Positions 1 through 6,147 of a stretch of DNA of 7,402 nt are shown piece after piece. The DNA is from CAMLHU01 sp031393795 (GTDB taxonomy: Bacteria > Gemmatimonadota > Gemmatimonadetes > Gemmatimonadales > GWC2-71-9): positions 1 through 7,402 of the forward strand of contig JANMWE010000248.1 in the NCBI GenBank assembly GCA_031393795.1, in the 5' to 3' direction. The translations under genes were made by a program, and so were the position numbers. A model generated the notes under the pieces. It saw only the letters and a list, made by a program, of their open reading frames with translations, was not told the DNA's origin and searched no databases. The first letter of the stretch is position 1. Each line of letters opens with the position of its first letter.

Positions 1-383
1 GTCCCGCTGATCATCCCCGGGACCGCGAGCCCGCGGGCCTGCGGCTTCTCGCGGAGCATCTTCTGGATCAGGTCGGTCGGCACGTGCCCTTCGACCGCGT
101 AGGTCCCGACCAGCGCGAGGTGGCAGGAGCGCACCCCCACCGGGATCCCCGAGCTCGTCTTGATGTCGTCCAGGCGTGACTGGTCGGCGACGTCGATCAC
201 CCTGGGTGCGAAGCCGTTGGCCGTGACGTACTCCACCCAGCTGTGGCAGCAGCCGCAGGCGGGAGACTTGTAGACCGTCATCGGGATCTTGGCGGGCGGG
301 GTCCAGGCGAGGATCCCCTGCGGTAGGATCAGCCCTGTGGCAGCCAGGCCAGCGAGGGCGAGGAAACGGCGACGATCGGTCAT
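1..383 (-). CDS. DUF411 (CopG-type) copper-associated protein with Tat signal, C-terminus cut by the window edge
   Basis: The first 127 residues are visible. Residues 1-26 form a twin-arginine signal (RRRFLALAG at 4-12, then a hydrophobic stretch to about 26), so export to the periplasm in folded form is likely. The mature part carries the DUF411 signature: KSPACGCC at 39-46 (Cys43, Cys45, Cys46), RSCH at 85-88 (Cys87, His88), VEGHVP at 97-102 and GLAVPGM at 118-124. DUF411 proteins such as CopG bind copper through these Cys and His residues and are found in copper-resistance clusters. The usual length is about 150 residues, so only some 20 are missing. The ATG at 383 has an AGGA seven bases upstream. 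No other copper gene is visible in the window. The family call is firm; the copper role is inferred from the family. Confidence 0.9.
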   Translation of the reverse strand, partial: MTDRRRFLALAGLAATGLILPQGILAWTPPAKIPMTVYKSPACGCCHSWVEYVTANGFAPRVIDVADQSRLDDIKTSSGIPVGVRSCHLALVGTYAVEGHVPTDLIQKMLREKPQARGLAVPGMISG

Positions 384-461
384 GGCAACATCCTGAGGGT
401 GGTCTCTCTAATGATAGCACCCCTCACCTCCCAGGCCCGGCCCCTACCCCTCCCCATTCCG

Positions 462-572
462 CCTCACCCCCTGTCCCCCTCTCCGCCAGACCTCACCCCC
501 CGGCCCCCTCTCGGTCAGACCTCACCCCCCGGCCCCCTCTCTCAACCAGACCTCACCCCCCGGCCCCCTCTC
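462..572. repeat. Tandem array of a C-rich 26-bp repeat
   Basis: Three copies of a 26-bp unit (CAGACCTCACC, six-C run, GGCCCCCTCTC) lie at 487-512, 516-541 and 547-572, with starts 29 and 31 bp apart. A degenerate fourth copy begins at 462. The 22-bp cores at 491-512, 520-541 and 551-572 are identical. The array fills the gap between the methyltransferase and the DUF411 gene, and its last copy overlaps the methyltransferase 3' end. It looks like a dispersed intergenic repeat amplified in tandem. The 3-5 bp between units is too short for CRISPR spacers. Confidence 0.85.
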
Positions 573-1728
573 CCTTACGGGAGAGGGGGAGGCTATTCGT
601 GAGACACTCGATCGGGATCCCGCCGTTCGTGGTGCGCCACGCGGTGCGACAGGTGAGCCGCGTCGCCTTGGTCAGTTCGTGATCCGGCGAAAGAAAAGTG
701 ACGCTCGTTCCGGGCGCCGAGGCGAGTCGCCCCAGGGCACCGTAGAGCGGCGTCATATCCATCCCCTCTCCCACACGAACGCCATAGGGAGGATTCGTCA
801 CGATGTGCGTCCTTGCCGCCGGCGGGAGATCGCGGATGTCCGCTTCGGCGAATTTCACCTCTTTCGCCACCCCCGCGCGGCGGGCGTTGGCGCCCGCGGC
901 CCGGATCGCGCCGGCATCGCGGTCGCTCCCGACCAGCGACACTTTCGTCCCCGCCACCATCGCCCCCTCCGCCTCGGCACGCACCGCGGTCCACGCCGCA
1001 GCATCGAAGGTGGGCCAACGCTCGAACGCGAATGACCGGTCCCACCCCGCGGGGATCTTCCGGAGCCGTCGCGCCGCCTCGATGACGATCGTCCCTGCAC
1101 CGCAGAAGGGGTCGTGCAGCGGGGTCGTGCCATCCCACCCGGAGGCGGTGAGCATCGCGGCCGCGAGGGTCTCGCGCAGCGGCGCCTTGGCGGTCTCCTG
1201 CCGCCACCCGCGACGGTAAAGGAGTTCCCCGCTCGCATCCACCGAGATGGTCACCTCGTCATTCACGAGCCGCACGAGGAAGAGTTGCGTGTGGGTCGTG
1301 AGTCGTGGGTCGTGGGTCTCTTCGTCATCCGGGATGGGGAGCGCGATCGAGACCCCCGGCACCCGTGCGGCGATCAGCGCACCCAGCCGTTCGGCGATCG
1401 CGTCGTTGTGATAGAGCTTCGACTTCCTGCTGGTGACCCGGAAGCCGATGGTGCTTCCCTTCGGGAGCCAGGCGTGCCAGGCGAGCCGTTCGGCCCGCTT
1501 CTCGAGTTCCCAGAATTCCGACGCGTGGAACCTCCCGAGTCGCACGCTCACTCGGCTCGCACAGGAGAGCTGCAAGTTGAGCGCGTAGAGCGTGCGCACG
1601 TCGACCCGCGCGCCGAGTCCTCCTGGCTCGACCCCCTTGGGGGTCACGCCGAGCGCGGTCATCTCGTGCCCGACCATCGTCTCCAGTCCGGGGGGACAGG
1701 AGATCCAGATGTCATAGGTGGTGGCCAT
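553..1728 (-). CDS. rlmL: THUMP-domain class I RNA methyltransferase, RlmL/YpsC-like (23S rRNA m2G)
   Basis: The protein has 391 residues. An N-terminal half with a THUMP region (about 45-155) is followed by a Rossmann methyltransferase domain. Visible landmarks are LYRRGWR at 170-176 and the following APLRETLAAAML segment, typical of RlmL-like enzymes; motif I DPFCGAGT at 206-213 for S-adenosylmethionine; acidic motif II VGSDRD at 266-271; and catalytic motif IV NPPYG at 312-316. Family members methylate guanine N2 in 23S rRNA (G2445 in E. coli). The E. coli protein is a two-enzyme fusion of about 700 residues, whereas this is the single-domain form as in B. subtilis YpsC. The ATG at 1728 overlaps the upstream stop as TGATG, which favours it over the in-frame extension to 1923. 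Residues 378-391 and the stop codon derive from the palindromic repeat, and residues 138-146 from a heptamer array. The exact rRNA target is inferred. Confidence 0.9.
   Translation of the reverse strand: MATTYDIWISCPPGLETMVGHEMTALGVTPKGVEPGGLGARVDVRTLYALNLQLSCASRVSVRLGRFHASEFWELEKRAERLAWHAWLPKGSTIGFRVTSRKSKLYHNDAIAERLGALIAARVPGVSIALPIPDDEETHDPRLTTHTQLFLVRLVNDEVTISVDASGELLYRRGWRQETAKAPLRETLAAAMLTASGWDGTTPLHDPFCGAGTIVIEAARRLRKIPAGWDRSFAFERWPTFDAAAWTAVRAEAEGAMVAGTKVSLVGSDRDAGAIRAAGANARRAGVAKEVKFAEADIRDLPPAARTHIVTNPPYGVRVGEGMDMTPLYGALGRLASAPGTSVTFLSPDHELTKATRLTCRTAWRTTNGGIPIECLTNSLPLSRKGEGAGG
564..589. repeat. Perfect 11-bp palindrome (hairpin) at the end of the repeat array
   Basis: CCCCCTCTCCC at 564-574 pairs perfectly with GGGAGAGGGGG at 579-589 across a TTAC loop. 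The hairpin is the inverted end of the C-rich repeat family and lies inside the last codons of the methyltransferase reading frame. It could slow or end leftward transcription of the operon, but no T-tract follows on the minus strand, so it is listed as a repeat rather than a terminator. Confidence 0.8.
1291..1318. repeat. Four tandem heptamers inside the methyltransferase gene
   Basis: GTGGGTC, GTGAGTC, GTGGGTC and GTGGGTC follow one another without a gap; a single base differs in the second copy. On the minus strand they encode about residues 138-146 (THDPRLTTH), just before the QLFLVRL strand. Each unit is 7 bp, so gain or loss of one unit would shift the reading frame. Confidence 0.8.
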
Positions 1729-2162
1729 CAGCTGGATCCGCTCGCGGGTGCGTGACGGAGCCAGGTGAGCATCAGAGCGACCACCAAGAGATTCCCGAGC
1801 ACCAGGCCGCCGCGGGTCCAGGTGGGATGGCGGGTGAACTCGTACGCTTCGATGGGGAGGTAGATCCCGCCGCTCGCCCCGCCGAGCCAGAATGCCCAGC
1901 GGCGGCCGAACCAGACCCCCCATGCTTCCGCCCAGCGGATGGCGGCATAGCAGATCGCGGCCACGACCACGAGCCAGAGGGGGATCCGGTCGGTCGCGGC
2001 GATGAACCGGACCAGTTCGCGTCCGATCAGGTGCGAGGGATCGAAGGTGGCGTGGCGGAGCTCAGAAAGTCCGAGCGCGCCGAGGAGGGCGACTGCTCCT
2101 TTGGCCGCCTCGAACACCGCGATCCCGCGGAGTCCGAGCCGATCGATGAGGACGCGGTTCAC
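1728..2162 (-). CDS. DUF2127 family membrane protein
   Basis: The protein has 144 residues and about four membrane segments, near 13-33, 62-80, 88-106 and 115-135. The pattern GLRGIAVFEAAKGAVALLGA at 10-29, the RWAEAWG segment at 76-82 and SGGIYLPIEAYEFTRHPTW at 97-115 match the DUF2127 (COG3305) family as I know it, with glutamates in or beside the membrane segments (Glu79, Glu105, Glu108). The family has no established biochemical role. The GTG start at 2162 overlaps the exporter stop by four bases (GTGA), and its own stop overlaps the methyltransferase start by one base. It is therefore the middle gene of a coupled trio. The family call is good; the function is unknown. Confidence 0.8.
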   Translation of the reverse strand: MNRVLIDRLGLRGIAVFEAAKGAVALLGALGLSELRHATFDPSHLIGRELVRFIAATDRIPLWLVVVAAICYAAIRWAEAWGVWFGRRWAFWLGGASGGIYLPIEAYEFTRHPTWTRGGLVLGNLLVVALMLTWLRHAPASGSS

Positions 2163-3349
2163 GTGGCCGGCGCGGGGTGAGCTGCAGCCCGGAGGGCGAC
2201 GACCGAAGCGACCAGGAGGAGCGCGCCCAGTACGTAGGGTGCCCGTTGGCCGATCGTGTCATAGAGGAGACCGGCAAGCACCGGACCGATGATCATCGTG
2301 AGACTCTGCAGTCCTTGGGTCGCGCCGAAGAGGGCGCCCTGTTCGGCGGCCGAGATCCCGGTCGAGAGAAGGGCGGTGAGCGAAGGATTGGCGAGACCGC
2401 TCCCGATCGCGATGACCGCGACGGCGGCATAGAGTCCCCACGGCACCGGCGTCATGGCGATCCCGAGGAGACCGAGTGCCATCAGGATGCAGCCGATGAT
2501 CGCCGACCGCGTGGGGGGCAGGTGGCCGCTCAGCCGCCGCACGATCACGCCCTGGGTGAAGACGGCGAAGAACCCCGCAATGGTGAAGAGCACTGCGTTC
2601 CGTTCGGGTCCCATCAGGAAGTGATCGCGCGTGAAGACGGCAAGGTTGGTGCGGAAACCGGCGAAGGCGATGCCGAGCGTGGTCATCGCGAGCAGGAAGG
2701 GGGTGAGGGCCGGCCGGCGCACGAAGCCGAGGATCGCGCCGAAGGGATCGAGTTCGCGCCAGAGGATCGGGGTGGCGCGCCGGCGCTCGACCGGGAGCGA
2801 CTCCTTCAGCACGAAGAGTCCGAACAACGCCGTGGTGAGGGCGAGCGCCGCCGCACCCCACGCCGGGGCGTGGAGGGAGTAGTGGCTCAACACGCCGCCG
2901 AGCGCTGGTCCGAGGAGGAAGCCCAGGCCAAAGGCGGCGCCGAGGAGTCCGAAGTTCTTGGCGCGTGCTTCGGGGGGTGAGACGTCGGCGATGTAGGCTT
3001 GGGCGGTGGAGATGTTGCCGCCGGTGATCCCGTCGATGAGCCGCGCGAGGAAGTAGACCCAGAGCGCGCCACCCAGAGCGAACAGGACGTACCCGATCCC
3101 GGAGCCCAGCACGCTCAGCACCAGCACCGGCCGGCGTCCCCAGCGGTCGGAGAGGCGGCCGAGGAGGGGGGCGGCGAGAAACTGGGCGCCGCTGAAGCTG
3201 AGCGCCACCAGCCCGACGGTGAGCCCCTGGGTCGAGTATTGCCCGATCAGGAACGGGATGACCGGCACGAGGATCCCGACCCCGAGCAGGTCGAGGAAGA
3301 CCGTGAGGAAGATGAAGAGAAGGGCGCGCCGGTCGGGCGGGGGATTCAT
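2159..3349 (-). CDS. MFS exporter of the TetA-like (DHA1) class
   Basis: The protein has 396 residues, close to the usual 400, with about twelve hydrophobic segments. The first segment contains FLDLLGVGILVPVIPFL, with Asp20 placed as in TetA-type pumps. Motif A is clear in the first cytoplasmic loop (GRLSDRWGRR at 64-73). The segment ARLIDGITGG and the later GLGFLLGPALGG fit the antiporter motifs of helices 4 and 5. Such pumps export drugs or metabolites in exchange for protons. The substrate cannot be read from sequence, so tetracycline should not be assumed. The ATG at 3349 directly precedes the transmembrane pattern; the 51-residue in-frame extension to 3502 is Pro/Arg-rich, overlaps the upstream hydrolase and is discounted. 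No convincing ribosome site stands before 3349: a GGGG abuts the start. Overlap with the next gene is GTGA. Confidence 0.9.
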   Translation of the reverse strand: MNPPPDRRALLFIFLTVFLDLLGVGILVPVIPFLIGQYSTQGLTVGLVALSFSGAQFLAAPLLGRLSDRWGRRPVLVLSVLGSGIGYVLFALGGALWVYFLARLIDGITGGNISTAQAYIADVSPPEARAKNFGLLGAAFGLGFLLGPALGGVLSHYSLHAPAWGAAALALTTALFGLFVLKESLPVERRRATPILWRELDPFGAILGFVRRPALTPFLLAMTTLGIAFAGFRTNLAVFTRDHFLMGPERNAVLFTIAGFFAVFTQGVIVRRLSGHLPPTRSAIIGCILMALGLLGIAMTPVPWGLYAAVAVIAIGSGLANPSLTALLSTGISAAEQGALFGATQGLQSLTMIIGPVLAGLLYDTIGQRAPYVLGALLLVASVVALRAAAHPAPAT

Positions 3350-3381
3350 CCCCGCAAAATACCCGGGGGGCGCACGCCCGC

Positions 3382-4716
3382 CTACTCCGCGGGCGCGGTG
3401 TGCAGCCGGTAGCTGCTGTTCCCCGGTCGGAAGTGGATCCCGAACTCTCGGCCCGGCGCCAGTCGGACGCGCAGGGTGAGGGTCCGGCGATCGTCGCTCC
3501 AATGGTGGTCGAGGATGATCGGGAGAAGGAGCGTGCCCTCCCGCTCCCAGATCGCGTCCTCCATCACTGGAGCGTCGAAGGTGAACGCGAGGTCGAGCTC
3601 ACCCTGCGGGACGTCGCGCGCTCCCGATGGGGTGCTGGAGTGGATGAGGTGGGGACCGCGGGCGGCGAACGCCTCCTGGTAGGCGCGCTCCACCCCGGGA
3701 CTCGTCACGTAACTATGGAAGAGGATCCGCCGGACCTTGCTCTCTCCCGCGAACCAGCTGCGGAACGGGCGAAGGTCGATCCGTTCGTGGACCTGCGCCA
3801 GCGTATCACCGAGTGCCAACATTGAATCGGTCTGGGAGACCAAGGAGTGGAGCAACGCCGTCTCCTGGCGCAGATACTCGACGCTCCGCATCACCGGCCC
3901 GTGGCCCGGGATGATGATCTGCGGATGGAGCGCGACGAGCCGGTCGAGCGTGGTGGCGAATTCGTGGGGGAAGGAGGTCGTGCCGACCAGCGGGGTCGGT
4001 GCGGTGACGAGGTCTCCGGCGATGAGGACCCGCTCGTTCGGGAGGTGCACGACGATGTCCCCTGCGGTATGGCCTCGACCGAGGTAGAGCAGGTCGATCG
4101 TGCGGCGCCCTTGATGCAGGGTGAGCCGGTCGGTGAAGAGCTGGGTCGGGGTGACGGGAACGAAGTCAACGGGCGTGGTGGCGTAGCGATCCGCCATCCG
4201 GAGATCGCTCGCGATGCTGGCGCGCTCCTCGGCATCGAGCGGTGCGCCGTCAAAGCTCTTGCCGGCGTCGAGCACACTTTGGAAATAGGCCTTCGCCTGC
4301 GGCAGGCTCTCGAGGAAGGAGCGGCGTCCGGGGCCGCCGGTGTCGATCGCTTCCGCGGTGCGAGTATGGGTGATGATCGCGACGCCGGGGAAGGAGTCGC
4401 GGTACACGCTTGCCCCGGTGATGTGGTCGAAGTGCCAGTGGGTGAGGATCAGCGCGGTGACCGGCTTCCGGGTGATCCGTCGGAGGGCGGCCAGCACCGC
4501 GCGAGTGGCCGGGAGGTTCGACTGTGCGTCGATCACGATCACTCCGGAGTCGCCGATGATGAAGATCGAGTTGGACTCGAACGCCTGGCCCGGGGGCTCG
4601 GACCGGATGGTGGCGTAGACACCGGGGGCGACCCGTTCGACGGTGAACTGGGCGCAGAGGCGCAGAGGCGCAGCGGCGCAGAGGATCGGGAGGAGCACTG
4701 CGGCGGGGAGACGCAT
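3382..4716 (-). CDS. Secreted metallo-beta-lactamase-fold hydrolase with a C-terminal Ig-like extension
   Basis: The protein has 444 residues. Residues 1-22 look like a Sec signal ending LCA before Gln23. The metallo-beta-lactamase domain follows, with all dinuclear metal ligands visible: HWHFDH at 93-98 (His93, His95, Asp97, His98), GHTAGD with His216, AGD with Asp235 and PGHG with His272. This order fits the large family of periplasmic zinc hydrolases (SoxH/B3-like); the substrate is unknown, and beta-lactamase activity is possible but not implied. Residues from about 365 to 444 are extra and contain a pattern of F-(x)-P-V-M, a later W-S-D-D-R-R-T-L-T-L and L-A-P-G-R-E-F, similar to bacterial Ig-like (SbsA/Big_5) domains. 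The ATG at 4716 has AGGG five bases upstream and gives a proper signal peptide; upstream starts would run into the divergent gene. It is the first gene of a leftward row and lies 32 bp before the exporter. Confidence 0.87.
   Translation of the reverse strand: MRLPAAVLLPILCAAAPLRLCAQFTVERVAPGVYATIRSEPPGQAFESNSIFIIGDSGVIVIDAQSNLPATRAVLAALRRITRKPVTALILTHWHFDHITGASVYRDSFPGVAIITHTRTAEAIDTGGPGRRSFLESLPQAKAYFQSVLDAGKSFDGAPLDAEERASIASDLRMADRYATTPVDFVPVTPTQLFTDRLTLHQGRRTIDLLYLGRGHTAGDIVVHLPNERVLIAGDLVTAPTPLVGTTSFPHEFATTLDRLVALHPQIIIPGHGPVMRSVEYLRQETALLHSLVSQTDSMLALGDTLAQVHERIDLRPFRSWFAGESKVRRILFHSYVTSPGVERAYQEAFAARGPHLIHSSTPSGARDVPQGELDLAFTFDAPVMEDAIWEREGTLLLPIILDHHWSDDRRTLTLRVRLAPGREFGIHFRPGNSSYRLHTAPAE
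4652..4683. repeat. Four tandem octamers encoding part of a signal peptide
   Basis: GCGCAGAG, GCGCAGAG, GCGCAGCG and GCGCAGAG are contiguous, with one mismatch. On the minus strand they encode residues 12-22 of the hydrolase signal peptide (LCAAAPLRLCA). Arrays of this octamer are a common dispersed simple repeat in many bacterial genomes, usually between genes; here one lies wholly in coding sequence. Confidence 0.85.
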
Positions 4717-4750
4717 CCGGGCCCTACGAGGGGGAGCTAAGTTCCGTGAC

Positions 4751-5686
4751 ATGGGTATCAACAAAGACGTCCTCGGCACCATCGGCAACACCTCCTTCGT
4801 CGAGCTCCGGCGCGTCGTCCCACCGGGATGCGCCAGGATCTTCGTGAAGGTCGAGGGGGAGAACCCGACCGGATCGATGAAAGACCGGATGGCGCAGGCG
4901 ATGGTGGCACGGGCCGAAGCCGATGGCCGGCTGAAGCCCGGCGACACCATCGTGGACTACACCGGCGGGAGCACCGGTGCGTCGCTCGCGCTGGTGGCCG
5001 TGGCCAAAGGGTACAAGATACGCCTCGTCACCTCCACCGCTTTCAGCGAGGAGAAGCTCACGCAGATGGCGGCACTCGGCGCCGAGTTGGTCCTGGTCGA
5101 GAGCGAGAACGGGAAGTTCACCAAGAAGCTCTTCCTCGAGATGATCGCCACCGCCAAGACGATGGGCCAGGGACCGCACACGTACTGGACCGACCAGCTC
5201 ACCAACACCGACAGCATCGCCGGATACCACCCGATGGGAGAGGAGATCTGGGACCAGTCGGACGGAAAGATCGACGCCTTCATCCAGTCGGTCGGGACCT
5301 CGGCGTCGCTCCGCGGCGTGGCGAGCGTGCTCCGGCGGCACGACCCCAAGGTGAAGATCATCGCGGTCGAACCGGCCGAATCGGCGGTCCTCTCCGGTGG
5401 CGCTTCGGGCGCCCACAAGATCGAAGGGATCGGGATCGGGTACCCGCCGCCGATGTGGGATCCGAGCCTGGTGGACGAGATCCTCCCGGTCACCACCGCC
5501 GATGCCGAGGCGATGGCGCGACGGCTCGCGCGGGAAGAAGGGCTTTTCGCCGGCTCCTCCTCCGGCGGCAACGTTGTCGCCGCCATCCGACTCGGCCTCC
5601 GGCTCGGGCCCAGCGCGCGGATCGCGACGTTGCTGGTCGATTCGGGGTTGAAGTATCTGAGTACGGACGTTTACCGGCGGGCGTAG
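4751..5686 (+). CDS. PLP-dependent cysteine synthase family protein with altered active-site loops
   Basis: The protein has 311 residues, the usual length for O-acetylserine sulfhydrylase-type fold II PLP enzymes. The PLP lysine is Lys44 in ENPTGSMKDRM. Family landmarks continue with VEPAES at 206-211, KIEGIGIG at 223-230, EEGLFAGSSSGGNV at 262-275 and DSGLKYLST at 297-305, where Ser304 corresponds to the pyridine-nitrogen contact. Three places depart from classical CysK: GNTSF at 12-16 instead of GNTPL, TGGSTG at 71-76 instead of TSGNTG, and GTSAS at 182-186 instead of GTGGT. Cysteine synthesis is therefore a family-level guess; another beta-replacement or elimination reaction is possible. 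The ATG at 4751 follows GGGGGAG by 14 bases, longer than ideal, and no better in-frame start exists. It is transcribed divergently from the hydrolase. Confidence 0.88.
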   Translation: MGINKDVLGTIGNTSFVELRRVVPPGCARIFVKVEGENPTGSMKDRMAQAMVARAEADGRLKPGDTIVDYTGGSTGASLALVAVAKGYKIRLVTSTAFSEEKLTQMAALGAELVLVESENGKFTKKLFLEMIATAKTMGQGPHTYWTDQLTNTDSIAGYHPMGEEIWDQSDGKIDAFIQSVGTSASLRGVASVLRRHDPKVKIIAVEPAESAVLSGGASGAHKIEGIGIGYPPPMWDPSLVDEILPVTTADAEAMARRLAREEGLFAGSSSGGNVVAAIRLGLRLGPSARIATLLVDSGLKYLSTDVYRRA

Positions 5687-5688
5687 GA

Positions 5689-5795
5689 CGTTGCGGCGCG
5701 CATCTGCGCGCTGATGACCCTTCGACCCCCCGTTGTGGCGCGCGTCAGCGCGCTAGAGATCCCCCGCTCTCCGTTGCGGCGCGCGTCAGCGCGCC
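5689..5795 (+). repeat. Three direct copies of a 24-bp GCGCGC hairpin repeat
   Basis: Copies start at 5689, 5731 and 5772 (CGTTGCGGCGCGC or close variants), 42 and 41 bp apart. Each contains a 6-bp stem GCGCGC/GCGCGC around a four-base loop: stems 5696-5701 with 5706-5711 (loop ATCT), 5738-5743 with 5748-5753 (loop GTCA), and 5779-5784 with 5789-5794 (loop GTCA). The sequences between copies are unrelated. The first copy begins two bases after the stop codon of the cysteine synthase-like gene, so its hairpin may also protect or end that transcript. The layout resembles REP-type extragenic palindromes. Confidence 0.8.
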
Positions 5796-5859
5796 TGGGA
5801 GCGCGAGGGAGGGCGCGAACGACTCGCGCGCCGGAACGAAGGAGGGGCGAATTCCGATC

Positions 5860-5885
5860 ACGCGCCGAGGCACGCCGCAACGGAG
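5860..5885 (-). repeat. Fourth copy of the hairpin repeat in inverted orientation
   Basis: Read on the minus strand, this begins with the same 12 bases as the third direct copy (CTCCGTTGCGGC, 5769-5780), then continues GTGCCTCGGCGCGT with a few mismatches. It and the copy at 5769-5795 form an inverted pair enclosing about 65 bp. Its own stem is weaker and needs G-T wobble pairs. Confidence 0.7.
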
Positions 5886-5923
5886 CCGGGGGAGAGGCCA
5901 GGCTGCTTCGCCGGAAGAACGAC

Positions 5924-5951
5924 GAACGCCACCCCAGTTGGGATGGCGTTC
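5924..5951. repeat. Imperfect hairpin in the intergenic region
   Basis: GAACGCCA at 5924-5931 pairs with TGGCGTTC at 5944-5951. One C-A mismatch follows, then CCC pairs with GGG around an AGTT loop. No T-tract follows on either strand, so a repeat-derived or RNA structural element is likelier than a terminator. Confidence 0.65.
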
Positions 5952-5955
5952 AGGC

Positions 5956-5981
5956 GTTGCGCGACAGAGTCGCGTCGCAAC
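5956..5981. repeat. Second intergenic hairpin, GTTGCG type
   Basis: CGCGAC at 5960-5965 pairs with GTCGCG at 5969-5974 around an AGA loop. The outer GTTG (5956-5959) pairs with CAAC (5978-5981) across a three-base bulge. It starts with GTTGCG like the hairpin repeat upstream and may be a diverged relative. Confidence 0.55.
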
Positions 5982-6119
5982 ATGGCTCGGGAGGGATCCT
6001 TTCGGGTCACAAGGGCTCCAGATGCCGAAGACACTCAACTGCCCTTGATCTGAGTCGCTGAGCGTCTCGGGCGGCTGTCACCTATGCTCTGCATTCGGCT
6101 TGTTTGGGTCTCTTGGTGA

Positions 6120-6147
6120 AAGCCCCGCCCATTTCTGAGCGGGGCTT
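6120..6147 (-). terminator. Rho-independent-like terminator of the lipoprotein gene
   Basis: AAGCCCCGC at 6120-6128 pairs perfectly with GCGGGGCTT at 6139-6147 across a 10-base loop. On the minus strand the stem starts about 16 bases after the stop codon at 6164 and runs out into CTTTCACC, a short T-run. The location and stem strength fit a terminator for leftward transcription; the weak T-tract lowers certainty. Confidence 0.65.

Noticed and set aside
411..416. TATCAT on the minus strand as a -10 box for the DUF411 gene
   Set aside because: It is AT-rich against the background and sensibly placed, but no -35 element is visible at the right spacing.
487..572. CRISPR-like array of C-rich repeats
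   Set aside because: The gaps between units are only 3-5 bp, the units are low-complexity, and no cas gene is near.
399..602. Small plus-strand Pro-rich open frame
   Set aside because: It is made almost wholly of the C-rich repeat array and has no ribosome site or family pattern.
679..1755. Long plus-strand open frames opposite the methyltransferase
   Set aside because: They are antisense shadows caused by high GC; the minus-strand frame has clear methyltransferase motifs.
1729..1923. 65-residue N-terminal extension of the methyltransferase
   Set aside because: It lies inside the DUF2127 gene, is low-complexity, and the TGATG junction points to the start at 1728.
2159..3349. Tetracycline resistance determinant
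   Set aside because: The protein is TetA-like only at the class level; substrate cannot be read from these motifs, and no TetR-type regulator is adjacent.
4717..4950. N-terminal extension of the metallo-beta-lactamase-fold protein
   Set aside because: It would overlap the divergent gene and bury the signal peptide.
5689..5795. CRISPR-like array of three hairpin repeats at about 41-bp spacing
   Set aside because: The repeats vary, the gaps are short (about 17-18 bp), there are only three copies plus an inverted one, and no cas gene is present; REP-like palindromes fit better.
5714..6061. Open frames on both strands in the intergenic region
   Set aside because: They are Arg/Ala/Pro-rich, overlap the hairpin repeats, and lack ribosome sites and recognisable domains.
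5985..6119. tRNA or attachment site at the composition junction
   Set aside because: I looked for a T-loop (GTTCGA-type) sequence, an acceptor stem and flanking direct repeats and found none.
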